This document shows positions 1 to 8,550 of a DNA stretch of 64,000 nt, piece after piece. This stretch comes from Arthrobacter sp. MN05-02 (GTDB lineage: Bacteria > Actinomycetota > Actinomycetes > Actinomycetales > Micrococcaceae): contig AP018697.1 of the NCBI GenBank assembly GCA_004001285.1, positions 1,240,001-1,304,000 on the forward strand, given 5' to 3'. The translations under genes were made by a program, and so were the position numbers. Positions within the stretch are counted from its first letter, which is position 1, and each line of letters opens with the position of its first letter. Under the pieces are notes generated by a model. That model did not search any database, was not told the origin of the DNA, and saw nothing but the letters and a program-made list of their open reading frames with translations.

Positions 1-1094
1 CCGTACACCTGGCGCAGGCGGGAATCGACGTTGCGCAGGCCCACGTGGACGCCCTCGGTGTGGCCGGCGAGAACGGACCGGAGGTGCTCCGGGTCGATCC
101 CGACGCCGTCGTCCTCGATGGTCACCTCGGCGAAGGCCCCGACGTCGTGCGCGGTGATGGTGATGTTCCCGACGCCGTCGCGCGAGTCCAGCCCGTGGCG
201 CACCGCGTTCTCGACCAGCGGCTGGAGGCTGAGGAAGGGGATCACGGTGCTGAGGACCTCGGGGCCGATCTCCAGGCTGACGTTGAGCCGGTCCCCGAAG
301 CGGGCGCGTTCGAGCAGGAGGTAGCGGTCGATGCTGCGCAGCTCCTCGGCCACGGTGGTGAAATCGCCGTGACGGCGGAAGGAGTAGCGCGTGAAGTCGG
401 CGAACTCGACCACGAGCTCCCGGGCCCGCTGCGGGTCCGTGGTGATGAAGGACGCGATGGCGTTGAGCGAGTTGTAGATGAAGTGCGGACTGATCTGGGC
501 CCGGAGGGCGCGCACCTCCGCCTCGGCCAGGAGGCGCCGGGACGAGTCCAGTTCCGCGAGTTCCACCTGCGTGGAGACCCACCCGGCCAGCTCGTTGGTG
601 GCCCGCACGAGACCCGCGTCAACGTCGCCCGCGAAGGCGCCGACCGTGCCCACCACGCGGTCGTCCACGCGCACCGGCGAGAGGACGAGCTCGCCCAGGT
701 CCGTCAGGCCTGCGGCATCGAGTCGCTGGCGCCGCACGATCTGCGTCCGGCCGCTCTCGAGGACCTGCCGGACCAGCGGCATCACATCCGGCGGGGTGCC
801 GCGCCCGCCGTCCCAGGCGAGCACGCCGGCGTCGTCGCTGATCATCAGGACGTCGCAGCGGAGGAGGCCGTGCAGGTGGCGGCCGGCCTTCGAGGCGCCC
901 GACGGCGTCAGCCCCTCGCGCAGGTGTTCGGAGGCCAGGGCCGCCGTGTGGAGGGTCGCGTACGTGGCGCGGTCGGCGTCGGACCCGAGGTCCCGGTAGG
1001 AGCGCGAGAGGCGGAAGCCGAGGAAGGCCACGACCGCGAGGGTGAGAACAGCCACGGCGAACACCAGGGCGGTGTCGACGGCGGCACTGAACAT
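1..1094 (-). CDS. LytS/YehU-type sensor histidine kinase (partial, C-terminal end cut by window edge)
   Basis: Sensor kinase that would pass phosphate to a response regulator, presumably a LytTR protein lying just outside the window. 364 codons are present, reading from an ATG at 1092-1094. An N-terminal membrane helix (about residues 5-30) is followed by a GAF-like sensory stretch, the phosphoacceptor motif QISPHFIYNSL (His about 204), an N box VENAVRHGL (about 295) and the ATP-binding box IEDDGVGID (about 327). The final residues GLRNVDSRLRQVYG normally lie close to the C terminus, so little is missing. It is divergent from a DUF485/acetate symporter pair; this arrangement is common in Actinobacteria and suggests sensing of acetate, pyruvate or a similar carboxylate. 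That link is inference from neighbourhood. Confidence 0.88.
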   Translation of the reverse strand, partial: MFSAAVDTALVFAVAVLTLAVVAFLGFRLSRSYRDLGSDADRATYATLHTAALASEHLREGLTPSGASKAGRHLHGLLRCDVLMISDDAGVLAWDGGRGTPPDVMPLVRQVLESGRTQIVRRQRLDAAGLTDLGELVLSPVRVDDRVVGTVGAFAGDVDAGLVRATNELAGWVSTQVELAELDSSRRLLAEAEVRALRAQISPHFIYNSLNAIASFITTDPQRARELVVEFADFTRYSFRRHGDFTTVAEELRSIDRYLLLERARFGDRLNVSLEIGPEVLSTVIPFLSLQPLVENAVRHGLDSRDGVGNITITAHDVGAFAEVTIEDDGVGIDPEHLRSVLAGHTEGVHVGLRNVDSRLRQVY

Positions 1095-1100
1095 GACTCC

Positions 1101-1106
1101 AGAGTA
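1101..1106 (-). promoter_or_regulatory. -10 hexamer of a leaderless promoter for the sensor kinase
   Basis: On the minus strand TACTCT ends six bases before the kinase ATG, the spacing expected when transcription begins at the start codon itself. No convincing -35 is seen. Confidence 0.45.
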
Positions 1107-1227
1107 TCGCCCGCCGTCCGGCCGGACCGGGCCGTTCGTCGCCCCCGGCGACCGTTCGGCGCATCCGGCTGCACGCTCACCGATGGAGGCCGGTGCGCTG
1201 CTGGTGATGGGTGTCGCCGTGCAGCAC

Positions 1228-1243
1228 AGTGATGAGAGTCACA
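1228..1243. promoter_or_regulatory. CRP/GlxR-like operator upstream of the acetate symporter pair
   Basis: AGTGATGAGAGTCACA fits TGTGA-N6-TCACA with one mismatch in the left arm. It lies 72 bases before the DUF485 start in the divergent region. CRP-family control of acetate uptake is known in other bacteria (actP in E. coli, acetate genes under GlxR in Corynebacterium); the assignment here is from the motif alone. Confidence 0.5.
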
Positions 1244-1314
1244 CCGCCGTGCCTTCCTGCGCGGCGATCCTGCCGCCCGGCGGCCGGGGTGACGTCCCGA
1301 CCGAAGGAGAAACA

Positions 1315-1698
1315 ATGGGCTCGCACCCGACAGAGCCGACAGCCGGCTCCGGTGCTGCCGTCGACTTCACAGAAGTCCAGCAGACCGAGCAGTTCAAGGA
1401 ACTGCGCAAGCGCCACCGCAGCTTCGTCTTCCCCATGGCAGTGTTCTTCCTGCTCTGGTACTTCGCCTACGTGCTGCTCGCCGATTACGCGCACGAGTTC
1501 ATGGCGACGCCGGTCATCGGCAACGTCAACATCGGCATCGTCCTCGGGCTGCTGCAGTTCGTCAGCACGTTCGCCATCACCATGTGGTACGTCAGCTACG
1601 CCAACAAGCGCCTCGACCCGATCGCCGCCAACCTGCGGCACGAGCTCGAGGAAGCAGCCCCCGAAGTATTCATCGACCCCGCAGGCGGAAAGAAATGA
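1315..1698 (+). CDS. DUF485 family inner membrane protein (YjcH-like)
   Basis: 127-residue membrane protein. A hydrophilic N terminus of about 40 residues with the family-typical segment FKELRKRHRSFVFP is followed by two membrane helices (FPMAVFFLLWYFAYVLL and IGIVLGLLQFVSTFAIT) and a charged C-terminal tail. DUF485 proteins are almost always encoded directly before ActP/MctC-type sodium:solute symporters, as here, where its stop overlaps the symporter ATG. They are thought to assist the symporter, but the mechanism is not established. The ATG at 1315 has a clear GAAGGAG ribosome site at 1302-1308; the frame stays open upstream, so longer starts are possible but lack such a site. Confidence 0.9.
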   Translation: MGSHPTEPTAGSGAAVDFTEVQQTEQFKELRKRHRSFVFPMAVFFLLWYFAYVLLADYAHEFMATPVIGNVNIGIVLGLLQFVSTFAITMWYVSYANKRLDPIAANLRHELEEAAPEVFIDPAGGKK

Positions 1699-3332
1699 TC
1701 TCCATTCCCAGCGCGGGCGTCCGCCTGCCGCTCCAGACGGCCGAGGCGACCACCGTCGGTTCCCCGGCCCTCAACATCACGATCTTCGGCCTGTTCGTGG
1801 CGATCACCCTCGTGATCGTGCTCCGGGCCAGCCGCAACAACAAGACGGCGGCGGACTACTACGCCGCGGGCCGCTCGTTCACCGGCGGCCAGAACGGCAC
1901 CGCCATCGCGGGCGACTACCTCTCGGCGGCCTCCTTCCTCGGCATCGTGGGCGCCATCGCCATCAACGGGTACGACGGCTTCCTGTACTCGATCGGGTTC
2001 CTCGTCGCCTGGCTCGTGGCACTGCTCCTGGTCGCCGAACTGCTGCGCAACACGGGCAAGTTCACCATGGCGGACGTGCTCTCCTTCCGGCTCAAGCAGC
2101 GTCCGGTGCGCATCGCGGCGGCCATCACCACACTCGCCGTGTGCTTCTTCTACCTGCTCGCGCAGATGGCGGGAGCGGGCGGACTCGTCTCGCTCCTGCT
2201 CGGCATCAACGACCGGCTCGGCCAGTCCGTGGTCATCACGGTGGTCGGCGTGCTCATGATCATGTACGTGCTCATCGGCGGCATGAAGGGCACCACCTGG
2301 GTGCAGATCATCAAGGCCTGCCTGCTGATCGCCGGTGCGTTCATCATGACCGTCTGGGTCCTCGCGCTGCACGGCTTCAACCTCTCCACGCTGCTGGGTG
2401 CCGCGATCGAGACCTCGGGCAACGCCGCCATCACGAGCCCGGGCCTGCAGTACGGGCTGAGCGCCGTCACGCGTCTCGACTTCCTCTCCCTGGCCCTCGC
2501 GCTGGTCCTCGGCACCGCTGCACTGCCGCACGTCCTCATGCGCTTCTACACCGTCCCGACCGCGAAGGAGGCCCGCCGCTCGGTGGTCTGGGCCATCTGG
2601 CTGATCGGCGCGTTCTACCTCTTCACCCTCGTCCTGGGCTACGGCGCCAGCGCGCTGATCGGGTCGGAGCGCATCCTGGCCGCACCGGGCGGCGTGAACT
2701 CCGCGGCGCCGCTGCTCGCCTTCGAACTCGGCGGATCCATCCTCCTCGGACTCATCTCCGCCGTCGCGTTCGCCACGATCCTGGCGGTCGTCGCGGGACT
2801 CACCATCACGGCCGCGGCCTCCTTCGCGCACGACATCTACGCGAGCGTCATCCGCAAGGGCAAGGTCGACCCGGACGGGGAGGTGAAGGTCGCGCGTCGC
2901 ACCGTCGTCGTCATCGGCCTGCTGTCGATCCTCGGCGGCATCGGCGCGCAGGGCCAGAACGTCGCGTTCCTCGTGGCGCTCGCCTTCGCCGTCGCGGCCA
3001 GTGCCAACCTGCCGACCATCCTCTACTCGCTGTTCTGGCGGAAGTTCAACACGCAGGGCGCCATCTGGAGCATGTACGGCGGACTCGGCTCGGCCATCCT
3101 GCTGATCGCCCTCTCGCCCGTCGTCTCCGGCGGCGAGAAGTCGATGATCAAGGGTGCCGACTTCTCGGTGTTCCCGCTCAGCAACCCGGGCATCGTCTCG
3201 ATCCCGCTGGCGTTCTTCCTCGGCTGGCTGGGCACCACGCTCTCCCGGACCACGGAGGACCCCATGAAGCAGGCCGAGATGGAGGTGCGCTCCCTCACCG
3301 GGGTCGGTGCCGAGAAGGCCACCGACCACTGA
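1695..3332 (+). CDS. Cation:acetate symporter, SSS family (ActP/MctC type)
   Basis: 545-residue sodium:solute symporter, probably importing acetate, pyruvate or propionate. About 13 hydrophobic helices are visible and the family signature region around DYYAAGRSFTGGQNGTAIAG, which precedes the second helix, is intact, as is the GGMKGTTWVQIIKA segment. Length matches ActP/MctC. The ATG at 1695 overlaps the stop of the DUF485 gene (ATGA), showing translational coupling and a two-gene operon; a longer in-frame start inside DUF485 is unlikely. The substrate cannot be settled from sequence, but DUF485 pairing and the adjacent LytS-type kinase favour short monocarboxylates. A strong hairpin at 3357-3388 ends the operon. 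Confidence 0.92.
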   Translation: MISIPSAGVRLPLQTAEATTVGSPALNITIFGLFVAITLVIVLRASRNNKTAADYYAAGRSFTGGQNGTAIAGDYLSAASFLGIVGAIAINGYDGFLYSIGFLVAWLVALLLVAELLRNTGKFTMADVLSFRLKQRPVRIAAAITTLAVCFFYLLAQMAGAGGLVSLLLGINDRLGQSVVITVVGVLMIMYVLIGGMKGTTWVQIIKACLLIAGAFIMTVWVLALHGFNLSTLLGAAIETSGNAAITSPGLQYGLSAVTRLDFLSLALALVLGTAALPHVLMRFYTVPTAKEARRSVVWAIWLIGAFYLFTLVLGYGASALIGSERILAAPGGVNSAAPLLAFELGGSILLGLISAVAFATILAVVAGLTITAAASFAHDIYASVIRKGKVDPDGEVKVARRTVVVIGLLSILGGIGAQGQNVAFLVALAFAVAASANLPTILYSLFWRKFNTQGAIWSMYGGLGSAILLIALSPVVSGGEKSMIKGADFSVFPLSNPGIVSIPLAFFLGWLGTTLSRTTEDPMKQAEMEVRSLTGVGAEKATDH

Positions 3333-3356
3333 CGCGGCTCCCGAGCAGCACCACAC

Positions 3357-3388
3357 GAGGCCGTCCCACCGCGAGGTGGGGCGGCCTC
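3357..3388. terminator. Bidirectional hairpin between converging symporter and tetR genes
   Basis: Arms GAGGCCGTCCCACC (3357-3370) and GGTGGGGCGGCCTC (3375-3388) pair over 14 positions, one of them G-T, around a GCGA loop. No long T run follows. It sits between two convergent genes and can serve both. Confidence 0.65.
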
Positions 3389-3404
3389 CGTCGTGCGGGG
3401 TGGA

Positions 3405-3986
3405 TCAGTCCTGCGGTGCGAGGAGCCTGAGGACACTGGACAGTGCTGCCGGCATGCTCGTGGCCGGGTCGTAGAGCCACTGCAGCTGGATACCGTCGAA
3501 GACACCGATGATGAGGCGCGCGGCATCCTCGGGCGCGATGTCCGTGCGGATCTCGCCGCGGGCCTGGGCGCCGGCGATGTCCCGCTCCACCGTGCCGAGG
3601 AGCCACGAGTAGCGGCTACGGAAGTAGTCGTGGGCGGCATGGTCCGGCCGCGTCGCGGTCGCCGACGCCACGGCGAAGAGTGCTGTCAGTCCGGGATGCC
3701 GTTCGTTGTGCTCCGCGATGCCCGGGAAGTCCGCAAGGGAGGTCACCGATCCGCCGTGCCGCGCACTGTTCTGCTCGTCGCGGTCGGCGAGCACCGCGGT
3801 CAGCAGGTCCTGCTTGCCGCTGAAGTAGTGGAAGAGCGTTGCTTCCTTGATCCCCGCCCGTTCCGCCACGAGTTTGAGAGTGGTGCCCTCGAAGCCCTCG
3901 GCGGCGAAGACCTCCGCGGCGATCCTCAACAGCTCGCGTCGTCGCTCGATGCCTTTGGCGTAGGTGCCCTGCGCCTTTGTGCCCAT
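3405..3986 (-). CDS. TetR/AcrR family transcriptional regulator
   Basis: 193-residue TetR-type repressor. The N-terminal helix-turn-helix is clear: RRRELLRIAAEVFAAEGFEG followed by LVAERAGIKEATLFHYFSGK (about residues 14-54). The C-terminal ligand domain resembles TetR_C_6 proteins and gives no clue to the ligand. The start at 3984-3986 is preferred over an ATG eight codons upstream because on the minus strand TACACT lies exactly six bases before it, the mark of a leaderless promoter. It converges with the acetate symporter and lies next to an Lrp-type regulator on the same strand; its target is unknown. Confidence 0.85.
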   Translation of the reverse strand: MGTKAQGTYAKGIERRRELLRIAAEVFAAEGFEGTTLKLVAERAGIKEATLFHYFSGKQDLLTAVLADRDEQNSARHGGSVTSLADFPGIAEHNERHPGLTALFAVASATATRPDHAAHDYFRSRYSWLLGTVERDIAGAQARGEIRTDIAPEDAARLIIGVFDGIQLQWLYDPATSMPAALSSVLRLLAPQD

Positions 3987-3992
3987 GGGTCG

Positions 3993-3998
3993 AGTGTA
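3993..3998 (-). promoter_or_regulatory. -10 hexamer of a leaderless promoter for the TetR gene
   Basis: TACACT on the minus strand, six bases before the ATG at 3986. It supports the shorter start for this gene. Confidence 0.5.
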
Positions 3999-4043
3999 GA
4001 GGCCCCGCACGGCGTCCGGCCGAGGCGGCGTCCGGGCCGTCGG

Positions 4044-4522
4044 TCAGGACGCCGCCCGCGGTCCCCGCGCGAGCAGCGGCTCGACCCGGAACGGGATGAG
4101 CTCGCCCATGGCGAGGGACGTGTCGCAGCGCTCCACGCCGTCGCACGCGAGGATCTTCCCGTTGATGCGGAAGAGGTCCTCGGCGTCGACGGCGACCACC
4201 CGGACCAGGATGTCGGCCTGGCCCGTCAGGCCGAATGCCTCGATGACCTCGGGCACGGCGGCGATGCTGTGCGTGATGGCCGCCAACTTCTGCTGCTGCA
4301 CGTGGACATGGATGAAGGCGGTGAGCGGGTAGCCGAGCGACACCGTGTTGATGCGCCGTTCGAAGGACAGGAAGACGGACTTCTTCTCGAGCTGCGCCAT
4401 CCTCGCCTGCACCGTGTTCCTGGACAGCCCCAGCTTCTGCGCGAGAGGGCGACGACGGTCCGCCGGGGATCCCTGGCGAGGGCCTGCAGCAGGCGCGTGT
4501 CGGTGAGGTCGAGGGGTTGCAT
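4044..4522 (-). CDS. Lrp/AsnC family regulator, BkdR-like (reading frame broken)
   Basis: Likely feast/famine regulator of the divergent branched-chain dehydrogenase operon, as BkdR is in other bacteria. The N-terminal part MQPLDLTDTRLLQALARDP and the second half of the DNA-binding domain (QKLGLSRNTVQARMAQLEKK) lie in different frames. They join if two bases are removed from the CGCG at 4440-4443 (or the overlapping GAGA at 4443-4446), giving VVALSQKLGLSRNTVQ and a 158-residue protein of normal Lrp size. The RAM/AsnC ligand domain (INTVSLGYPLTAFIHVHVQ to the C terminus) is complete. Whether the +2 change is real or a sequence error is open. Function is inferred from family and position. Confidence 0.82.
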
Positions 4523-4606
4523 AGTGCGCAACGCTAACACGGCGGTACGCCGCCGAATAGTGCACTCTGCTCAGTCGATGAGGAAACAGTTGTGCCACCT
4601 GTGCGC

Positions 4607-4622
4607 TGTGAGTAGGGTCACA
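4607..4622. promoter_or_regulatory. Perfect CRP-type palindrome in the bkd divergent promoter region
   Basis: TGTGAGTAGGGTCACA matches TGTGA-N6-TCACA exactly. It lies 88 bases before the E1-alpha ATG and 85 bases from the Lrp-type gene, between the two divergent starts. A CRP-family protein would be the expected ligand; together with the similar site at 1228-1243 it suggests catabolite-type control of this island. Confidence 0.62.
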
Positions 4623-4709
4623 ATCACTCCGGGTAAAGGCGCCCGGAGCTCCCTCCTCCCGGCCCGATCGGTCGGCGGAGGGAGTGTCTGCGAGTGAAGG
4701 TTGCGTGCA

Positions 4710-5898
4710 ATGACCCAGGACGGCGACCAGCGAGGACAGGGAACTCCCGGCGGCGAGGCCGCCGGACCAGCGAGCGGGACGGTCTTCCCGGGCCCCGCCC
4801 GCGCCGGCGGGGACGACCTCGTCCAGCTCATCGACGCCGCCGGGGTCCGCCACCCGCACGGACACTACGACGACCTCGTCGCGGACGTCGACGGCGCCGC
4901 CCTGCAGAAGCTCTACGAGGACATGGTGGTGGTGCGCCGCATCGACGCGGAGGCCACCGCGCTGCAGCGCCAGGGCGAGCTCGCACTCTGGCCCCCCGCT
5001 GCTCGGTCAGGAAGCGGCCCAGATCGGTTCCGGCCGTGCCCTGCGCTCCGACGACTTCGTCTTCTCCAGCTACCGCGAGAACGCCGTCGCCTACTGCCGC
5101 GGCGTTGACCTCGCCGACATCCTGCGGGTCTGGCGCGGCAACGCCTCCTCCGGCTGGGACCCGTACACCATCAACATGGCCACCCCGCAGGTCATCATCG
5201 GGGCGCAGACCCTGCACGCCACGGGCTACGCGATGGGCATCATCAACGACGGCGCCGACGCCGTCGCGGTGACCTACTTCGGCGACGGCGCGACGAGCCA
5301 GGGCGACGTCAACGAGGCCATGGTCTTCGCCGCGAGCTACCAGGCCCCCGTGGTGTTCTTCTGCCAGAACAACCACTGGGCCATCTCCGAACCGGTGGGG
5401 CTGCAGGCGCACGTGCCGATCGCACGCCGGGCTCCCGGTTTCGGCATCCCCTCGGTGCGCGTCGACGGCAACGACGTGCTCGCCTGCCTCGCCGTCACCC
5501 GCGAGGCCCTCGCCCGTGCACGCTCGGGCGGGGGGCCCACGTTCATCGAGGCCGTGACCTACCGCATGGGCCCCCACACGACGGCGGACGACCCCACCCG
5601 CTACCGCGACGCCAACGAGCTCGAGGACTGGGCGGCCCGTGACCCACTGGCCCGACTCGCCGCCCTGCTCGACTCGCTCGGGCTGCTCGAGGCCGACTAC
5701 TCCGACTCCGTGAAGGCGAAGGCGGACGCCGTCGCCGCGGAACTGCGCGAGGGCTGCCTGTCGATGGCCGAACCGGTGCCGTCGGACGTCTTCCGGCACG
5801 TGTACAGCGCGCCGAACACGGAGCTCGACCGCCAGCAGGACCACTACGAGCGCTACCTCGCCTCCTTCGCCCAGGCCCCCCAGGAAGGACCCCGCTGA
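4710..5898 (+). CDS. bkdA: Branched-chain 2-oxoacid dehydrogenase E1 alpha subunit (reading frame broken)
   Basis: Thiamine diphosphate-dependent decarboxylase subunit alpha of the branched-chain 2-oxoacid (or pyruvate) dehydrogenase complex. The frame starting MTQDGDQRGQ runs to GELALWPP and then shifts. Shortening the C6 run at 4992-4997 by one base restores LWPPLLGQEAAQIGSGRALR and a 395-residue protein. The TPP-binding motif GDGATSQGD with NN 30 residues on (CQNNHW) is intact in the second part. The stop overlaps the E1-beta ATG. The assignment to branched-chain substrates rests on the Lrp-type regulator and the adjacent leucine-type degradation genes, and on similarity of the gene set to Mtb Rv2495c-Rv2497c. 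Confidence 0.87.
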
Positions 5899-6920
5899 TG
5901 TCCACGATGACTTTCGGCCGCGCGATCAACGCCGGCCTGCGCCGCGCCATGGACGAGGATCCCAAGGTGGTCCTGATCGGCGAGGACATCGGGAAGCTCG
6001 GCGGGGTCTTCCGCATCACCGACGGCCTGCAGAAGGACTTCGGGCCGCACCGCGTCCTCGACAGCCCGCTCGCGGAGGCCGGGATCATGGGCACCGCCGT
6101 CGGCATGGCCTACCGCGGATACCGCCCGGTGGTGGAGATCCAGTTCGACGGCTTCATCTACCCGGCCTTCGACCAGATCGTCTGCCAGGTGGTCAAGCTG
6201 CACTACCGCACGCAGGGCGCCGTGAGGATGCCCATCACCATCCGGGTTCCCTTCGGCGGCGGCATCGGTTCCCCCGAGCACCACTCGGAATCGCCCGAGG
6301 CCTACTTCACGCACACCTCGGGCCTGCGCGTCGTGAGCGTCTCGAACCCGCAGGACGCCTACACGATGATCCAGCAGGCGATCGCCAGCGACGACCCGGT
6401 GCTCTACTTCGAACCCAAGCGCCGCTACCACGTCAAGGGCGAGGTCGACGAGGGGATCGACCCGACGACCTCGGACATGGGTGCCGCCCGCGTGGTGACC
6501 GAGGGGACGGACGTCACGCTGGTGACCTACGGGCCGCTCGTGCCCACGGCCCGCGACGCCGCCATCGCGGCGGCCGACGACGGCCTCTCCCTCGAGGTGA
6601 TCGACCTGCGCTCCCTCGCGCCGATCGATTTCGCGACGGTCGAGTCCTCCGTCCGGAAAACCGGCCGGCTCGTCGTCACGCACGAGGCCGCCCGGTCCGG
6701 CGGACTCGGCGCGGAGATCGCCGCGAGCATCACGGAGCGCTGCTTCGACTACCTCGAGCACGCCCCCGTCCGCGTCACCGGATTCGACATCCCGTACCCG
6801 TACTCCAAGCTCGAGTTCCACCACCTGCCCGATCTCGACCGCATCCTGGACGGCGTGGACCGCGTGATGCGGCGGCCGAACTCGCTGAGCGGACTGGACT
6901 TCGAAGGAGCGGCACAGTGA
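5898..6920 (+). CDS. bkdB: Branched-chain 2-oxoacid dehydrogenase E1 beta subunit
   Basis: 340-residue transketolase-like beta subunit that completes the E1 heterotetramer. Family landmarks are present: MTFGRAINAGLRRAMDEDPK at the N terminus, GEDIGKLGGVF, the segment FDGFIYPAFDQIV, and VPFGGGIGSPEHHSES with the conserved histidine pair. The C-terminal transketolase domain begins around TEGTDVTLVTYGP. The frame is unbroken. ATG at 5898 overlaps the E1-alpha stop and the gene overlaps the E2 start by four bases, so the three subunits are translationally coupled. Confidence 0.93.
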   Translation: MSTMTFGRAINAGLRRAMDEDPKVVLIGEDIGKLGGVFRITDGLQKDFGPHRVLDSPLAEAGIMGTAVGMAYRGYRPVVEIQFDGFIYPAFDQIVCQVVKLHYRTQGAVRMPITIRVPFGGGIGSPEHHSESPEAYFTHTSGLRVVSVSNPQDAYTMIQQAIASDDPVLYFEPKRRYHVKGEVDEGIDPTTSDMGAARVVTEGTDVTLVTYGPLVPTARDAAIAAADDGLSLEVIDLRSLAPIDFATVESSVRKTGRLVVTHEAARSGGLGAEIAASITERCFDYLEHAPVRVTGFDIPYPYSKLEFHHLPDLDRILDGVDRVMRRPNSLSGLDFEGAAQ

Positions 6921-8497
6921 CCGCGACATCCAGCACCGCACCGTCCGCTGCCGCCTCGGCCCTGGCCGTTCCGCCCACGACCCGGTCGGCCGGCACCACG
7001 ACAGGCGGCACGACGCCCGCCCGCGTCCGGGAGTTCCGGCTGCCCGACCTCGGCGAGGGACTCACCGAGTCGGAGATCGTCCAGTGGCACGTCACCGTCG
7101 GCGACACGGTGGAGCTGAACCAGATCATCGCCGACGTCGAGACCGCCAAGGCGGTCGTCGAGCTGCCGTCGCCGTACGCCGGCGTCGTCGTGCACCTGCA
7201 CGCGGCCGCGGGCAGCGTCGTCGACGTCGGAGCGCCGATCGTCTCCTTCGAGGTGCCGGAGCCCGACGGCACGATCCCCGCACCGGCGTCGGAGCCGGCG
7301 CCACCGTCCACCCCACCACCGTCGGCCCCCGCCGACGTGCCTGCCAGGCGCGAACCGAACCTCGTGGGCTACGGGGCGGCCGTCGAGAAGAGCGGGCGTC
7401 CGCAGCGGCGGAGCCGCATCGTCCCGACCGCAGGCCCGGGGCCGGCACCGGTCCCCGCCGGATCGGGTCCTTCCGGCTCCGCTCCGTCCGCCCCGGGGAT
7501 CCCGTCGTCGCTCCGGCACGCCCAGGCTGCGCCCGCGTCCGCGGCGGGCGGGGCAGCTCGGCGGAGCGGAGACCGACCGCGCTCCACGCCGCCGGTCCGC
7601 AAGCTCGCGCGCGATCTCGGCATTCCCCTCGACACCCTGACCGGCACCAGGCCCGGCGCCCTGATCACGCGGACCGATGTCCTGGCCGCGCTCGCAGGGG
7701 CCACGGAGAGTGCTGCCGCAGCGGCGGGGACGTCGGCAGCGCCGGCGGGCCACCCGCCGACGGCAGGCACGACGGCGTCGGCGGGGTCGGCGGGGCCGGG
7801 GGAGACGCGGACACCGATCCGGGGGATGCGGAAGCACACCGCGGCAGCGATGGTGGCCAGCGCCTTCACGGCACCGCACGTGACCGAGTTCCTCACGATC
7901 GACGTCACGCCCACGATGGACCTGCTCGCGGACCTCAGGGCGAGCCGGGCGTTCGAGGCCACGAAGGTGACGCCGCTGACGATCGTGGCGAAGGCCGTGT
8001 GCATCGCGATCGCGCGGAACCCAACCCTCAACTCGTCCTGGGACGAGGAGGCGCAGGAGATCGTCCAGTACGGCGACGTGAACCTCGGCATCGCGGCGGC
8101 GACCCCGCGCGGGCTGCTCGTGCCGAACATCAAGGCCGCGCAGCACCTGTCCCTGGCGGACCTCGCGAAGGCCCTCGGCTCGCTGGCGGAGACCGCGCGG
8201 GCCGGGAAGACCCCGCCGGCCGACCTCGCGGGTGGGACCATCTCCATCACCAATATCGGTGTCTTCGGCATCGACGCCGGCACGCCGATCCTGAATCCCG
8301 GCGAGGCTGCGATCCTCGCCCTGGGCGCGGTCCGCAGCATGCCGTGGGAATACCAGGGCACCATCGCCCTGCGGTCCGTCCTGACCCTCAGCCTGTCCTT
8401 CGACCACCGGCTCGTCGACGGCGAGCAGGGCTCACGGTTCCTGGCCGACGTCGGGACGATCCTCCGCAACCCGGCGATGGTCCTGACGATGGTCTAG
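6917..8497 (+). CDS. bkdC: Dihydrolipoamide acyltransferase E2 of branched-chain 2-oxoacid dehydrogenase
   Basis: 526-residue E2 acyltransferase, GTG start overlapping the E1-beta stop. Domains in order: one lipoyl domain (about residues 38-112) with the lipoylated lysine in DVETAKAVVE; a long Pro/Ala/Ser-rich linker; the peripheral subunit-binding domain (PPVRKLARDLGIPLDTLTGT to LITRTDVLAAL, about 220-260); a second linker; and the catalytic domain with the active-site signature SFDHRLVDGEQ near residue 500. The single lipoyl domain fits branched-chain or actinobacterial E2s. No E3 (lipoamide dehydrogenase) gene is nearby, so E3 must be supplied from elsewhere in the genome. Confidence 0.93.
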   Translation: MTATSSTAPSAAASALAVPPTTRSAGTTTGGTTPARVREFRLPDLGEGLTESEIVQWHVTVGDTVELNQIIADVETAKAVVELPSPYAGVVVHLHAAAGSVVDVGAPIVSFEVPEPDGTIPAPASEPAPPSTPPPSAPADVPARREPNLVGYGAAVEKSGRPQRRSRIVPTAGPGPAPVPAGSGPSGSAPSAPGIPSSLRHAQAAPASAAGGAARRSGDRPRSTPPVRKLARDLGIPLDTLTGTRPGALITRTDVLAALAGATESAAAAAGTSAAPAGHPPTAGTTASAGSAGPGETRTPIRGMRKHTAAAMVASAFTAPHVTEFLTIDVTPTMDLLADLRASRAFEATKVTPLTIVAKAVCIAIARNPTLNSSWDEEAQEIVQYGDVNLGIAAATPRGLLVPNIKAAQHLSLADLAKALGSLAETARAGKTPPADLAGGTISITNIGVFGIDAGTPILNPGEAAILALGAVRSMPWEYQGTIALRSVLTLSLSFDHRLVDGEQGSRFLADVGTILRNPAMVLTMV

Positions 8498-8550
8498 CCG
8501 TACTGCCCGGGGGTGCGGCCCTTCTCGGGAGGGCTGCGCCCGCCGGGGAG

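Noticed and set aside
4533..4555. GC-rich partial palindrome around GGCGGTACGCCGCC near the Lrp-type gene as its operator
   Set aside because: The arms do not pair exactly on inspection and similar GC-rich near-palindromes are common in this sequence.
4992..4997. Programmed frameshifting in the E1-alpha gene at a C run
   Set aside because: Such lesions recur in many unrelated genes with different units and no slippery heptamer or downstream structure, so a common artefact or mutational process explains them better.
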